From positions 20,050 through 84,049 of the forward strand of contig JAPPHB010000066.1 of the NCBI GenBank assembly GCA_028821195.1: a stretch of 64,000 nt of DNA, written 5' to 3'. The notes under the pieces are model-generated. The model saw only the letters and a program-made list of their open reading frames with translations. It was not told the origin of the DNA and ran no database searches. The position numbers were made by a program, and so were the translations under genes. How positions within the stretch are numbered: position 1 is the stretch's first letter; every line of letters starts with the position of its first letter. This DNA comes from Gammaproteobacteria bacterium. GTDB lineage: Bacteria; Gemmatimonadota; Gemmatimonadetes; Longimicrobiales; Gaopeijiaceae. This document shows positions 38,384 to 47,500 of the stretch, in pieces.

Positions 38384-39640
38384 CTACACGCCCGACAGAG
38401 TGTCGGCGGGCGGCACCCGCGCCGCACGGAGTGCCGGGTAGAGGGCGGAGACGAGTGCCGTGACGATCAGGCCGATGGTCGCCCAGGTCCATGCCGGCAC
38501 GTTGGTCCCGACGCGGAGACTCGGCGTCAGCAGTACGCCCTCCACTGTGAGGCTTCCGTAGAGCCATCCCAGGTCGGGCGGCGCCGTGGAGAACCAGACC
38601 ATCAGCGGCACTGTGACGACGGTCCCGAGGCCCAGCCCGATGATGCCGGTCGCGACCGCCTCGGACAGCACCGTGCCGACCACCGACCGCGGCGATGCAC
38701 CCAGCGCCAGCATGACGGCGAACTCGCGGCGGCGTTCGAAGGTGGCCATCAGCGTCGTGTTGGCGATGCCGAAGCTGGCGACTGAATAAATGAGGACGAT
38801 GAAGATCCAGTACGTCGCATCGGCGAGCGCGACATACTGGGCAAGCACCGGATTGAGCTCCGTCCACGACGCGACCGACATCGCCCGTTCGGGAGCTCGA
38901 AGGGTGGCTGCGAGGCGGGTCGCGGTCAGGTCGGCCTGCGACGGATCGTCAGTGCTGACCGCGATTTCGTGGACCCGACCCGGATCGAGGACCACGAGCG
39001 TCTGGAGGTCTGCGACCGGCATGACCATGGTGCTGGCATCGAACTCGAGCAGGCCGGTCCGGAAGATGCCGGTCACCGTGTACAGGTCGTTGCCCATCGA
39101 GCCGTCCGCTGCCGAGGCGACGACGATGAGTTCGTCCCCGACGCTCAGCTCGAGCTGCCGCGCCATCTCGTCTCCCACCACGGCTTCGTATCGGCCGGTG
39201 GCAGGCAGGCGGCCCGCTGCCAGGGGATTCAGAAAACGGGTCAGCGCCACCTCGCGCTCGGGGTCGACGCCGAGCAGAACGCCGGCCAGTGTCGCTTCGC
39301 CGGAACTCACGAGCCCGCTCGCGTACACGCGCGGGGCGGCGGCCACGACCGAGGGGTCGGCCTCGATGGTGCGCAGGATCTCCGCCACGTCGGCACCCTC
39401 GCGGCCGCCGATGGTCTCGTACAGGCTGCGCTCGGGCCGGTAGTCGGCATCGTGGATCTCGATCGGTCCGCTGACGAGCGACGTGGCGTTCTCGACGAGT
39501 CCCGTCGAGACCCCCTCGGCCCATCCGACCATGAACACCACGGCAAAGTAGCCGACCCCGAGGCCGAGCGCGGTGAGAACTGTTCGCTTCCGGTTACGGC
39601 CGAGGTTGCGCCACCCGATTCGCCACAACCGGCCCGTCAC
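38384..39640 (-). CDS. FtsX/MacB-type ABC permease (first)
   Basis: 418 residues. The N-terminus WRIGWRNLGRNRKRTVLTALGLGVGYFAVVFM is classic for the MacB-like permease family, followed by a periplasmic domain and three C-terminal helices ending SALYPALRAARVPPADTLSGV. It lies six bases after the LolA-like gene and two before the second permease. With the ATPase at 36356 and the LolA-like protein it makes a four-gene export or lipoprotein-trafficking module. Confidence 0.85.
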   Translation of the reverse strand: MTGRLWRIGWRNLGRNRKRTVLTALGLGVGYFAVVFMVGWAEGVSTGLVENATSLVSGPIEIHDADYRPERSLYETIGGREGADVAEILRTIEADPSVVAAAPRVYASGLVSSGEATLAGVLLGVDPEREVALTRFLNPLAAGRLPATGRYEAVVGDEMARQLELSVGDELIVVASAADGSMGNDLYTVTGIFRTGLLEFDASTMVMPVADLQTLVVLDPGRVHEIAVSTDDPSQADLTATRLAATLRAPERAMSVASWTELNPVLAQYVALADATYWIFIVLIYSVASFGIANTTLMATFERRREFAVMLALGASPRSVVGTVLSEAVATGIIGLGLGTVVTVPLMVWFSTAPPDLGWLYGSLTVEGVLLTPSLRVGTNVPAWTWATIGLIVTALVSALYPALRAARVPPADTLSGV

Positions 39641-39646
39641 GCGGCG

Positions 39647-40450
39647 CTACCTCCCGCGCTGAAGGGTCCGGAGCGAGAAGAAGGATGGATCGACATCGAT
39701 GTCGAACTCAAGCTCCTCGTAGCGGATCGTCGTGCGTTCGTCCGGCTTGTCCGCCGGGTGCATGTTCATGACCCTGGGAACGATCCGCCCGCTGAACTCG
39801 GTGTAGTCGCCGTGCTCTATGGTCCTGGCCAGTTCGCCGTTCTCGTCGAAGAATTCCGCCCGGACCGGCATGTCGTCGGACTGCCGGATCCGGTAGTCGA
39901 TGTGCCCCCAGACGACGGGCACCTCCGGCTTGGGAGTCAGGCGAAAGTCCCAGACGGCCACGCCATCCGCATCCTCTCCGTCGAACACGAGTTCGATGTC
40001 ATAGTCATCGACGAGCCTGCTGTCCTTGACCAGGTCGTCGTTCGTGAAGTGCGATCCCATCCACGATCCGCCCATCATCGAGGCAGGAACCTTGATCGTC
40101 CGATCGACCTTGGGGAGGTAGTTCCAGATGTCCTCGGCGGCCTTCAGAGTCGCCGTTCCGGCTTCCCTCCGCGGCGCCCGCAGGCGGACGAGCGAATAGT
40201 CCGTGCCGAGCGACCAGATCTCCATCGTCATCTGCCGCTCCCAGTGCTCGGTCACGATCTCCATCGTCGCGACGCCCCGGCTGGACTCACCGCGCAGCAG
40301 CCGGTCCACGCGATCGATGATGGCGTTCGGGTCCAACTGGGCCTGGGCTGGCGCCGCGACGGCCAGATGCAGGATCGTGCCCGCAAGCGCGAGCCACATC
40401 GCCATGCCGCGCCTGTGCGGCCCCTGGAGTCCCTGGCGTGTTCCTGGCAT
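39647..40450 (-). CDS. LolA-like outer-membrane lipoprotein-sorting protein
   Basis: 267 residues with a signal peptide (GMAMWLALAGTILHLAVAAPAQAQ; an internal ATG at 40405 could be the start). The mature protein has the features of the LolA-like PF17131 type family: RGVATMEIVTEHWERQMTMEIWSLGTDYSLVRLRAP, DIWNYLPKVDRTIKVPASMMGGSWMGSHFTNDDLV and a C-terminal PSFFSLRTLQRGR. Members occur beside MacB-type or RND exporters and probably carry lipids or hydrophobic cargo. First gene of the minus-strand run that includes the RiPP genes. Confidence 0.8.
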   Translation of the reverse strand: MPGTRQGLQGPHRRGMAMWLALAGTILHLAVAAPAQAQLDPNAIIDRVDRLLRGESSRGVATMEIVTEHWERQMTMEIWSLGTDYSLVRLRAPRREAGTATLKAAEDIWNYLPKVDRTIKVPASMMGGSWMGSHFTNDDLVKDSRLVDDYDIELVFDGEDADGVAVWDFRLTPKPEVPVVWGHIDYRIRQSDDMPVRAEFFDENGELARTIEHGDYTEFSGRIVPRVMNMHPADKPDERTTIRYEELEFDIDVDPSFFSLRTLQRGR

Positions 40451-40486
40451 GTGAGTGCACCGTGGCGTGATCCGGACGTCAGGTAG

Positions 40487-40515
40487 TTAATACCGCGGCC
40501 GCTCGAAGGCGGCAA
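40487..40515 (-). promoter_or_regulatory. sigma-70-like promoter for the LolA/RiPP operon
   Basis: On the minus strand TTGCCG (40515-40510), a 17-base spacer, and TATTAA (40492-40487). It lies 37 bases before ATG 40450. The eleven minus-strand genes from 40450 down to 24349 have gaps of at most 114 bases, so this could be the promoter of the whole run. Confidence 0.45.
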
Positions 40516-40577
40516 CACCCGCGAGGCCGGTGCCCACCAGGGTTCGAGGGGTACCAATGACGCCGGCAGGTTAGCGA

Positions 40578-41501
40578 CTACCCCCCTTCCCGTCCCAGCA
40601 GCCGGTCCGGCTCGGGCACGATCCGGGTGGCGCGGAAGGCCGCCAGGCGGTAGAGGGTATCGTTCCCCGCGGCGCGCACCCAGTACTCGGCGTCCACCGG
40701 CGCCATGTCCAGCGCCAGCACCGTGTCGCCGCTCTCGTTGAGAGCCACGAAGCGACGCAGGTCCTCGGCCGGAAACTCGGATCCTTCCTCCACGAAGCCG
40801 ATGGCGCGCAGCTCGTCGACCTCGTCGAGCATGTTCGCGACCGCAGCCGAATCCGGCACCGAGCCCGACTCCGCCACCGTCCAGCCCGCCTCGCCGCGCT
40901 CGACGATGACGACCTCTCCGTCGCGTTCCACCTCGATGGATGCGATGGACTCCACGTCCGTGCGCGCGATGAGCTTGTCGCGCCAGTCCGTGAGGGTGCG
41001 GGTGAAGGAGCCGCGCAGGTCTCCCCGGACGGTGTAGACCTCGTCGGAGCCGGGCAGCCGGACGTAGGCGGTCTGAAAGGCCGATCCCACCCGGCCCAGC
41101 GCCAGGATGCGGCTTTCGCCGCCGAGGAGGCGGAACTCGAGCATCCAGGCGTCGCGGCCGGTCACCCCCAGGCGCTCGTGGTTGTCCGGGTTGGCCGCGG
41201 CCAGTGCGCCCACCTCGACCTCCGAGAGCGCCGTGAACATGCGCGCCACCGCGGCGGAGTCGGCTTCGTACCCGTTCACCGTCCATTCACCGGCGACGCG
41301 CGCGACCTCGATCTCCCGGTCGGACCCGCTGAAGGTGGCGCCCTCCAGGGTGCGCTCGTCGATGCCCTCCAGCTCCGCCGCCAGCTCGACCGCTCCGGGG
41401 GGGACCTCCGGACTGCGGCCGCCCACCAGGCGGATGACGCCGTACAGGACCAGCAGTCCCGCGAGCGCGATGACAAGTCTCTGCAGTGCGTTCTTGCTCA
41501 T
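40578..41501 (-). CDS. DUF4340 domain protein
   Basis: 307 residues from ATG 41501, overlapping the previous gene by four bases. One N-terminal membrane helix (LVIALAGLLVLYGVIRLV) is followed by two similar halves: EIEVARVAGEWTVNGYEADSAAVARMFTALSEVEV and a later VVIVERGEAGWTVAES with DSAAVANMLDEVDELRA. This repeat is the DUF4340 signature. DUF4340 proteins accompany Gld-type ABC systems and are periplasmic with unknown activity. Last gene of the 44730-40578 operon. Confidence 0.85.
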   Translation of the reverse strand: MSKNALQRLVIALAGLLVLYGVIRLVGGRSPEVPPGAVELAAELEGIDERTLEGATFSGSDREIEVARVAGEWTVNGYEADSAAVARMFTALSEVEVGALAAANPDNHERLGVTGRDAWMLEFRLLGGESRILALGRVGSAFQTAYVRLPGSDEVYTVRGDLRGSFTRTLTDWRDKLIARTDVESIASIEVERDGEVVIVERGEAGWTVAESGSVPDSAAVANMLDEVDELRAIGFVEEGSEFPAEDLRRFVALNESGDTVLALDMAPVDAEYWVRAAGNDTLYRLAAFRATRIVPEPDRLLGREGG

Positions 41502-43774
41502 GCGTCCTTCTCGTTCCAGCGGCGCTCGGCGCGGGCCCGCCTGCCCGTCACCCGCAAGGCGCCGGCGAGGCAAAAGAAGAGGGGGATGCCCACCAGGTTC
41601 CCCCACTTGAGCGCGTTCTTGGCGAAGTCCGACTCCAGCGCCAGCGGAGGCGGCGTGCGATCCTTGGAGCGGATGCTGATGAGCGCCTCGTCCTGCGCCA
41701 GCCAGTCGACCGAGTTGGCGGCGAAGAGCAGGTTCTGGCGGCTCGACCGGACGAACTGCTCGTCCAGGAAGTCCACATCGGCGACCACGATCATGCGGCC
41801 GGCCGGTTCGGAACCGTCGCCCTCCCGCCCTTCCTCGGCGGGAAGCGCGAAATCCACCGCCGCCGCTACAACCTCAACACCGAGATTGGATTCGTCGGGG
41901 AAGGCCTGCATGTCGGGCGCGATGGGGCTGCCCGGCGCCTGCACGCCCCCCGCTTCCGTGGTGGTCCAGAGCGGCGTGACGCGCGCCGAGTCGGTCAGGA
42001 TCAGCGAGCTGGCCCATCCGACGGAGAGGTTGTTGAGGTCGCGGGTCACCGGATGATCGGCGCCCCGGAAGAGGATGGGCCAGAGCGGGTAGGAACGCAC
42101 CACGGCGAAGATCCCCTGGCGACCCATCTGCACCCGCTCCGCGGAGGCCAGGTCGTAGACGATGCCCCCGTCGTATCTGATTCCGCGCTCCTCCAGGAAA
42201 GTCTCGAGCCCCGACGTCACCGGCGACGCCATCGGCGACTGCGGATCGATCTGCGTCCCCTCCACCAGCAGCATCGCGGCACCGCCGCCGTCCACGTACT
42301 CCGCGAGCCGCTCCAGGGCGAGCGCCGACATGGGCTCCGTCGGCCCCGCCACCACCAGCACGTCGATGGAATCCGGATTCAGCGGAGGCACCGTGTCGCC
42401 GTCGAGCGCGACGCTTCCGATCGAGTAGCGGTCGCCGAGCGCCTGCTGCAGCACCGGCATCTCGAAGGCCTGCCTGGCGCCGAACCCGGAGGCGAAGCGC
42501 AGGCTAGGGCGCGCGTCGGTGGTCATGGACACGACCGCCGTCGCCATGCGCAGCTCCAGGTCGTCGGTGCGGTCGATGATGGGGATGATCTCGCGCTGGT
42601 CCGCGTACTGCATGGCCAGCCCGAAGTATCCCCGGCGCACCTCGAACTCGTCGTCGCGCAGGACGTTGAAGTCGAGTTCCGGGATCCCCATGCCGCTGGC
42701 CTCGGTACGCGCCTCGTCGCTGTCGCCGGGATCGATCTTCTCCACCACCAGTTGCCCGCCGCCCGCGCGCCGGAAGTCCGCGAGCAGATCCTCCACGTCG
42801 CGCAGCGTGAGCTGCACCTCCGGGGGAAGCTCGTCGGACGCGAAGAGCTTGAAGGTGACGATGTCGTCGATGTTCCCCAGCACCTCGCGGGTCCCGTCGG
42901 CGAGGGTGTAGAGGTTGCCGCGGGTCAGGTCCAGGCGCCCCCGGATGTAGCCGCCGACCAGGTTCAGCACCACGACCAGGGCCGCGATTGCGATGGTGCC
43001 CACGCGCAGGCGCCGATAGTCGGCCCGGCCGTGACTCAGCCGCTCTCGGCTCACCATCGCGATCGACAGCACCAGGAAGAGGGCGGCGGTGGAGAGGAAG
43101 TACAGGACGTCGCGCAGGTCGATCACGCCCCGGGCGACGTTCTCGAAGTGCCCGATCACGGAGAGCCGGGCCGCGGCGCCGCCGATCATCGGCGTCAGCC
43201 CGATCTGCACGAACGGCAGGCCGATGAGCACCAGCACCAGGCTGACGGCGATCGCCAGCATGAACGAGGTGATCTGGTTGCGGGTCATGCTCGACGCCCA
43301 CAGGCCGATGGCCACGAACTGGGCCGCGAGCAACGAAGCGCCCACGTACTGCGCGGTGATGATTCCCGGATCGGCTTCGGACGCCATCAGCACCCCGATC
43401 GACATCGGCAGCGTGCCGGCGAGCGCGACCAGGGCGAAGATCCAGTTCCCCAGGAACTTGCCGAGGACGGTCTCGACCTCGTTGAACGGATGCGCCAGCA
43501 GCCACTCAAGCGTCCCGCTGCGGCGCTCCTCCGCGAGCGAACGCATGGTCGCGGCCGGAATCAGGATCGCGAACAGCCAGGGCAGGAGATCGAAAAGGGG
43601 ACGCAGGGTGGCGATGTTGGAGGCGTACAGCGAGCGGAACTCGATGAAGATCCCGAGGGTCAGGAAGGCGACGATCAGGATGTAGGCCGTGGCCTGATCG
43701 AAGAAGCCCGCGAGTTCTCGGCGCGCGATGGTGGGCACGCCTCTCAGGCCGGCCAGAATGCTGGAGAGGTTCAT
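41498..43774 (-). CDS. GldF-GldG fusion ABC transporter protein
   Basis: 758 residues from ATG 43774. Residues 1-about 240 are an ABC-2 permease (RRELAGFFDQATAYILIVAFLTLGIFIEF; SGTLEWLLAHPFNEVETVLGKFLGNW), followed by further helices and the GldG-like part, which starts with a helix and DLTRGNLYTLADGTREVLGNID, contains DFRRAGGGQLVVEKIDPG and IDVLVVAGPTEPMS, and ends in a C-terminal helix. Fusion of gldF and gldG is common outside the gliding Bacteroidota. The ATPase is encoded upstream with four bases of overlap. Transported substrate unknown; gliding is not implied. Confidence 0.88.
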   Translation of the reverse strand: MNLSSILAGLRGVPTIARRELAGFFDQATAYILIVAFLTLGIFIEFRSLYASNIATLRPLFDLLPWLFAILIPAATMRSLAEERRSGTLEWLLAHPFNEVETVLGKFLGNWIFALVALAGTLPMSIGVLMASEADPGIITAQYVGASLLAAQFVAIGLWASSMTRNQITSFMLAIAVSLVLVLIGLPFVQIGLTPMIGGAAARLSVIGHFENVARGVIDLRDVLYFLSTAALFLVLSIAMVSRERLSHGRADYRRLRVGTIAIAALVVVLNLVGGYIRGRLDLTRGNLYTLADGTREVLGNIDDIVTFKLFASDELPPEVQLTLRDVEDLLADFRRAGGGQLVVEKIDPGDSDEARTEASGMGIPELDFNVLRDDEFEVRRGYFGLAMQYADQREIIPIIDRTDDLELRMATAVVSMTTDARPSLRFASGFGARQAFEMPVLQQALGDRYSIGSVALDGDTVPPLNPDSIDVLVVAGPTEPMSALALERLAEYVDGGGAAMLLVEGTQIDPQSPMASPVTSGLETFLEERGIRYDGGIVYDLASAERVQMGRQGIFAVVRSYPLWPILFRGADHPVTRDLNNLSVGWASSLILTDSARVTPLWTTTEAGGVQAPGSPIAPDMQAFPDESNLGVEVVAAAVDFALPAEEGREGDGSEPAGRMIVVADVDFLDEQFVRSSRQNLLFAANSVDWLAQDEALISIRSKDRTPPPLALESDFAKNALKWGNLVGIPLFFCLAGALRVTGRRARAERRWNEKDA

Positions 43775-44730
43775 TCTTCCACCTCCTCGGCCGGCGTTGT
43801 GGAAGCTTCGCCGTTCGCGGTGAGGGACCGGAAGACCCGCTCCAGGTTGGCCTGCTCCCGATGCAACTCCCAGAGCGCCCACCCGCGGCGGGTGGCGAGC
43901 TGGAATATGGTGGGGCGCAGTTCCGCGCCGGACGCGACCTCCAGACGCACGCGGGTGCGCCCTTCGTGGGTTTCCGCGGTGGCGGAGGAAACGCCTTCCA
44001 GGGCGGCAAGGGCCTCGGACACGTCATCTCCTTCGGCTTCGACAAGGTAGAAGGCGCCGCCGGTGCGGTCGGCCGCCAGATCGGCCACGGTGCCGTCGGC
44101 GACCAGCCGCCCGCCCGAGATGATCAGAAGCCGCTGGCAGGTGGCTTCGACCTCCTGCATGACGTGGGTGCTGAGGAGCACCGTGCGCTCGGCGCCCAGC
44201 GCGTTGATCAGCTTGCGGATCTCCACCCGCTGGTTCGGGTCGAGGCCCTCGGTGGGCTCGTCGAGCACCAGGATCTCGGGGCGGTGCAGGATCGCCGCCG
44301 CGAGCCCGATGCGCTGCCGGTAGCCCTTGGAGCACTCGCCGATCGGGCGGAAGAACACCGCCTCGAGCGCGGTCTCCTCGGCCGCGTCCCGGACCGCGCG
44401 CCGGGCATCCGCGCCCCGGATCCGGCGGATCTCGGCGACGTACTCGAGATACTCGGCGACCAGCATGTCGTCGTACAGCGGATTCGCCTCGGGCAGATAG
44501 CCCACCCGCCGCTTGGCTTCCCTGAGGTCGGTCTCGATGGGCACGCCGTCGAACAGCACCACGCCCGAGTCGGGCTGCAGGGTGCCGGTCAGCATGCGCA
44601 TGGTGGTGGTCTTGCCGGCCGCGTTGGGACCAAGAAAACCCACCACCTCGCCCCGGTCCACCTCGAACGACACGTCGTTGACGGCCAGGAGGGGGCCGAA
44701 GCGCTTGGTCACCCCTTGTACGGCGATCAT
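43771..44730 (-). CDS. GldA-like ABC transporter ATP-binding protein
   Basis: 319 residues. Walker A GPNAAGKTTTMRMLTG, signature CSKGYRQRIGLAAA, Walker B ILVLDEPTEGLDPNQ and the switch histidine LLSTHVM are present; the C-terminal extension after residue 220 is typical of GldA/ABC-2 ATPases. It is the first gene of the operon with the GldFG fusion and DUF4340 proteins. The 326-base gap on its 5' side is shared with the divergent beta-lactamase/VanX fusion gene. Confidence 0.92.
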   Translation of the reverse strand: MIAVQGVTKRFGPLLAVNDVSFEVDRGEVVGFLGPNAAGKTTTMRMLTGTLQPDSGVVLFDGVPIETDLREAKRRVGYLPEANPLYDDMLVAEYLEYVAEIRRIRGADARRAVRDAAEETALEAVFFRPIGECSKGYRQRIGLAAAILHRPEILVLDEPTEGLDPNQRVEIRKLINALGAERTVLLSTHVMQEVEATCQRLLIISGGRLVADGTVADLAADRTGGAFYLVEAEGDDVSEALAALEGVSSATAETHEGRTRVRLEVASGAELRPTIFQLATRRGWALWELHREQANLERVFRSLTANGEASTTPAEEVEE

Positions 44731-45056
44731 TCCGTCCTCCTTCCGCGTTGTCCTCGGCGCCCGCCGGCCTCTACAGAACCGCTTCGCGGGTGCCCGCCGC
44801 GCCCCGGCTTCAGCAAAGGCTATCTTGCGCCCAGTGCCCGTGCCGTGTACGAAAAAAGCCGCGCCAAATCACACTGTCGCGCGGCCCGGGCAGCCCGTGC
44901 CTTTCCCGCGCGCGAGCAACTCGCTGGTCTCCCCCGTTTTCGCGCGGGGGCGAACGATTCTACAATGGGATGCCAGCGATGTCCAGAAGGTTTTCCACTC
45001 CGGGTCCCACCCTCGCGGCCCATCGATTTCGGGTCGTCAGCTTGAGGAATCGTCGC
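44731..45056. other. divergent intergenic region, 326 bp
   Basis: Between two divergent genes. I see no gene. It holds a C-rich/G-rich imperfect hairpin at about 44931-44950 and the possible promoter at 44938-44966. A GAGG ribosome site lies just before 45057. Otherwise nothing is recognised. Confidence 0.6.
44938..44966 (+). promoter_or_regulatory. possible promoter for the beta-lactamase/VanX fusion
   Basis: TACAAT at 44961-44966 is a good -10; a poor -35 (TTTCGC) lies 17 bases before it. Starting from it the leader would be about 85 bases. Weak evidence. Confidence 0.25.
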
Positions 45057-47474
45057 ATGAACGGAATTCGGCGCCCGAAGCGCGGAAAACGACGCCACAG
45101 ACGGCGATTCCCGGCGTCCGCCGCACTCGCGCTGGCCGCATGGGCGTGCGGGGGCGCGACCGATGCGGGACAGCAGGGACAGACAGCCGCCGACTACTCG
45201 GATGTGGCGGCGTTGCTCGCGACCGCGATCGAGCGGGAACGCGCCGACAAGGGGCTTGCGGCGGTCTCGATCGCGCTGGTGGACGGGGACGAGGTGGTCT
45301 GGGCGGAAGGGTTCGGTGCCCAAGACGCCGCGGAGGAAGAGCCCGCCACCGCCGCGACGGTGTACCGCGTGGGGTCGGTCTCGAAGCTGTTCACCGACAT
45401 CGCCATCATGCAGATGGTGGAGGCGGGGCGCGTGGGCCTCGATGCTCCGGTGCGGACCTACCTTCCGGACTTCGCCCCCGACAACCGCTCGGGCACGCCC
45501 ATCACGCTGCGTCATCTCATGGCGCACCGGTCGGGGCTCATTCGCGAACCACCCGCCGGGCACTATTTCGACGATGGCGGAACGGATCTGGCGGCCACGG
45601 TCGCCAGCCTGAACGGCACCGCGCTCGTCTACGAGCCCGGAGCGCGCACGAAGTACTCGAATGCGGGGATCGCCGTCGTCGGGTACGTCCTGGAAGCCCT
45701 CCAGAGCGAGCCCTTCGCCGGCTATCTCCGGCGCGAAGTGCTGGAACCGCTGGGGATGAACGCGAGTTCGTTCACACCCGATGCGGAGATCGCCGGAGAT
45801 CTCGCGCACGCCTGGATGTGGGGGTTCGACAGGGGGCGCTTCGACGCGCCAACCTTCGAACTGGGGATGGCGCCGGCGGGCAGCATGTACTCGACCGTGC
45901 TCGACCTGGCCCGTTTCATGAGCGCGATGTTTCGACGCGGCGAAGGGGTGAACGGGCGCGTGCTGGGCGCCGGGACGCTGGAGTCGATGTGGGAGCCCCA
46001 GTTCGAGGAAGAGGGTGCGCCGAGCGGCTACGGGTTGGGATTCTCGGTCCAGGAGCGCTTCGGAGAGCGATGGCTCGGGCACGGAGGTGCGATCTACGGC
46101 TTCTCGACCCAGTTGGCATTTCTTCCCGACGCCGGCCTCGGGGTGGTGGTCGTGTCCGCGGTGGATGGCACCAACACCGTTACCGGACGTATCGCGGACG
46201 CGGCGCTGGAACTCTTGCTGGCGGCGCGCGACGGCCTGCCGCTGCCCTTGGAGGCGTTGCCGGAGACCGCCCCCATCGATCCGGCGCTCGCGCTGGCGCT
46301 CGAGGGCTTCTACGGCGCAGGCGACGACGGACTCGAGTTCGATGAGCGGAACGGCGGACTGTACATGACCCCGGTGCGGGGCGGTGCCACCGTCCGGATG
46401 CGCGCGCGCGGCGATACCCTCGTCGTCGACGACCGGGTGGCCTTCGGCGCCCGCTTCCTGCCGGGCGGCGACGATCTGATCGAACTCGGCGAACCGCCCG
46501 TACGACATGCGCGCCGTGCGCCGCGGCGCTTGCCGGACCCGCCGCCCGCCCACTGGGAAGGACTGATCGGGGAATACGGCTGGGACCACAACGTGCTCTA
46601 CATCCTGGAGCGGGAAGGCCGGCTGCACGCGCTCATCGAGTGGTTTTTCCTGTATCCGCTGGCGGAGATGTCGGCGGACGTGTACGCCTTTCCTGACTGG
46701 GGCCTCTACCACGGCGAGCGGCTGGTGTTCGCTCGCGACGACGCGGGGCGGGCGACGTCCGTCGAGGCGGCATCCGTCCGCTTCGATCGCCGGGAGGTGG
46801 GAACCGAGGCGGGCGCGACCTTCCGCATCACACCGGTGCGCCCGGTCGAGGAGTTGCGCGCGGAGGCGCTGGCCGCGTCACCGCCCGGGGAAGCCGGCCC
46901 GTTCCGCGACTCGGAGCTGGTCGAGGTGACGTCCCTCGAGCCGCGGATTCGCCTCGACGTCCGCTACGCGACCACCAACAACTTCATGTCGTCGATCTTC
47001 TACGACGAGCCCCGGGTCTTCCTCCAGCGGCCCGCGGCGGAAGCCGTCGCACGCGTGCATCGCGCCCTGGCCCCCCACGGGTACGGCCTGCTGCTCCACG
47101 ACGGTTACCGGCCCTGGTACGTCACGAAGATGTTCTGGGACGCGACCCCCGAGTCGCAGAAGATCTTCGTCGCCGATCCGGCGAGCGGCTCCCGCCACAA
47201 TCGCGGCTCGGCCATCGACCTCAACCTCTACGATCCCGCCACGGGTCAACCCGTGGACATGGTGGGCGGCTACGACGAATTCTCGCCGCGCTCCTTCGCC
47301 GACTACCCGGGCGGCACCTCCCGGCAACGCTGGCTGAGGGAGCTGCTGCGGCGCGCCATGGAGGCCGAGGGCTTCACCGTCTACGAGGCGGAGTGGTGGC
47401 ACTTCGACCACGACGACTGGCGCGAGTACGGCATCCAGAACCTGACCTTCGACCAGATCACCGGGCAGCCATGA
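45057..47474 (+). CDS. serine beta-lactamase-like / VanX-like D-Ala-D-Ala dipeptidase fusion lipoprotein
   Basis: 805 residues from ATG 45057 (GAGG about eight bases upstream); the earlier frame from 44748 is not supported. A basic N-terminus and ALALAAWACGG give a lipoprotein signal. Residues about 45-400 are a class C beta-lactamase/penicillin-binding-like domain with SVSK (SxxK), KYSNAG (YxN) and GHGGAIYG (HxG). A beta-rich linker follows. Residues about 615-805 are a VanX/DdpX-type M15 dipeptidase with zinc ligands in SRHNRGSAIDLNLYD and the catalytic glutamate and histidine in EWWHFDH. Both active sites look complete. The fusion joins two D-Ala-D-Ala or peptide-processing activities in one exported protein. 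Confidence 0.85.
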   Translation: MNGIRRPKRGKRRHRRRFPASAALALAAWACGGATDAGQQGQTAADYSDVAALLATAIERERADKGLAAVSIALVDGDEVVWAEGFGAQDAAEEEPATAATVYRVGSVSKLFTDIAIMQMVEAGRVGLDAPVRTYLPDFAPDNRSGTPITLRHLMAHRSGLIREPPAGHYFDDGGTDLAATVASLNGTALVYEPGARTKYSNAGIAVVGYVLEALQSEPFAGYLRREVLEPLGMNASSFTPDAEIAGDLAHAWMWGFDRGRFDAPTFELGMAPAGSMYSTVLDLARFMSAMFRRGEGVNGRVLGAGTLESMWEPQFEEEGAPSGYGLGFSVQERFGERWLGHGGAIYGFSTQLAFLPDAGLGVVVVSAVDGTNTVTGRIADAALELLLAARDGLPLPLEALPETAPIDPALALALEGFYGAGDDGLEFDERNGGLYMTPVRGGATVRMRARGDTLVVDDRVAFGARFLPGGDDLIELGEPPVRHARRAPRRLPDPPPAHWEGLIGEYGWDHNVLYILEREGRLHALIEWFFLYPLAEMSADVYAFPDWGLYHGERLVFARDDAGRATSVEAASVRFDRREVGTEAGATFRITPVRPVEELRAEALAASPPGEAGPFRDSELVEVTSLEPRIRLDVRYATTNNFMSSIFYDEPRVFLQRPAAEAVARVHRALAPHGYGLLLHDGYRPWYVTKMFWDATPESQKIFVADPASGSRHNRGSAIDLNLYDPATGQPVDMVGGYDEFSPRSFADYPGGTSRQRWLRELLRRAMEAEGFTVYEAEWWHFDHDDWREYGIQNLTFDQITGQP

Positions 47475-47500
47475 AGGCCCGTGACCGAGGAGCACCTGCC

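Noticed and set aside
24349..40450. Long plus-strand open frames opposite the RiPP operon
   Set aside because: They are antisense to well-supported minus-strand genes, have no family motifs and are typical of very GC-rich DNA.
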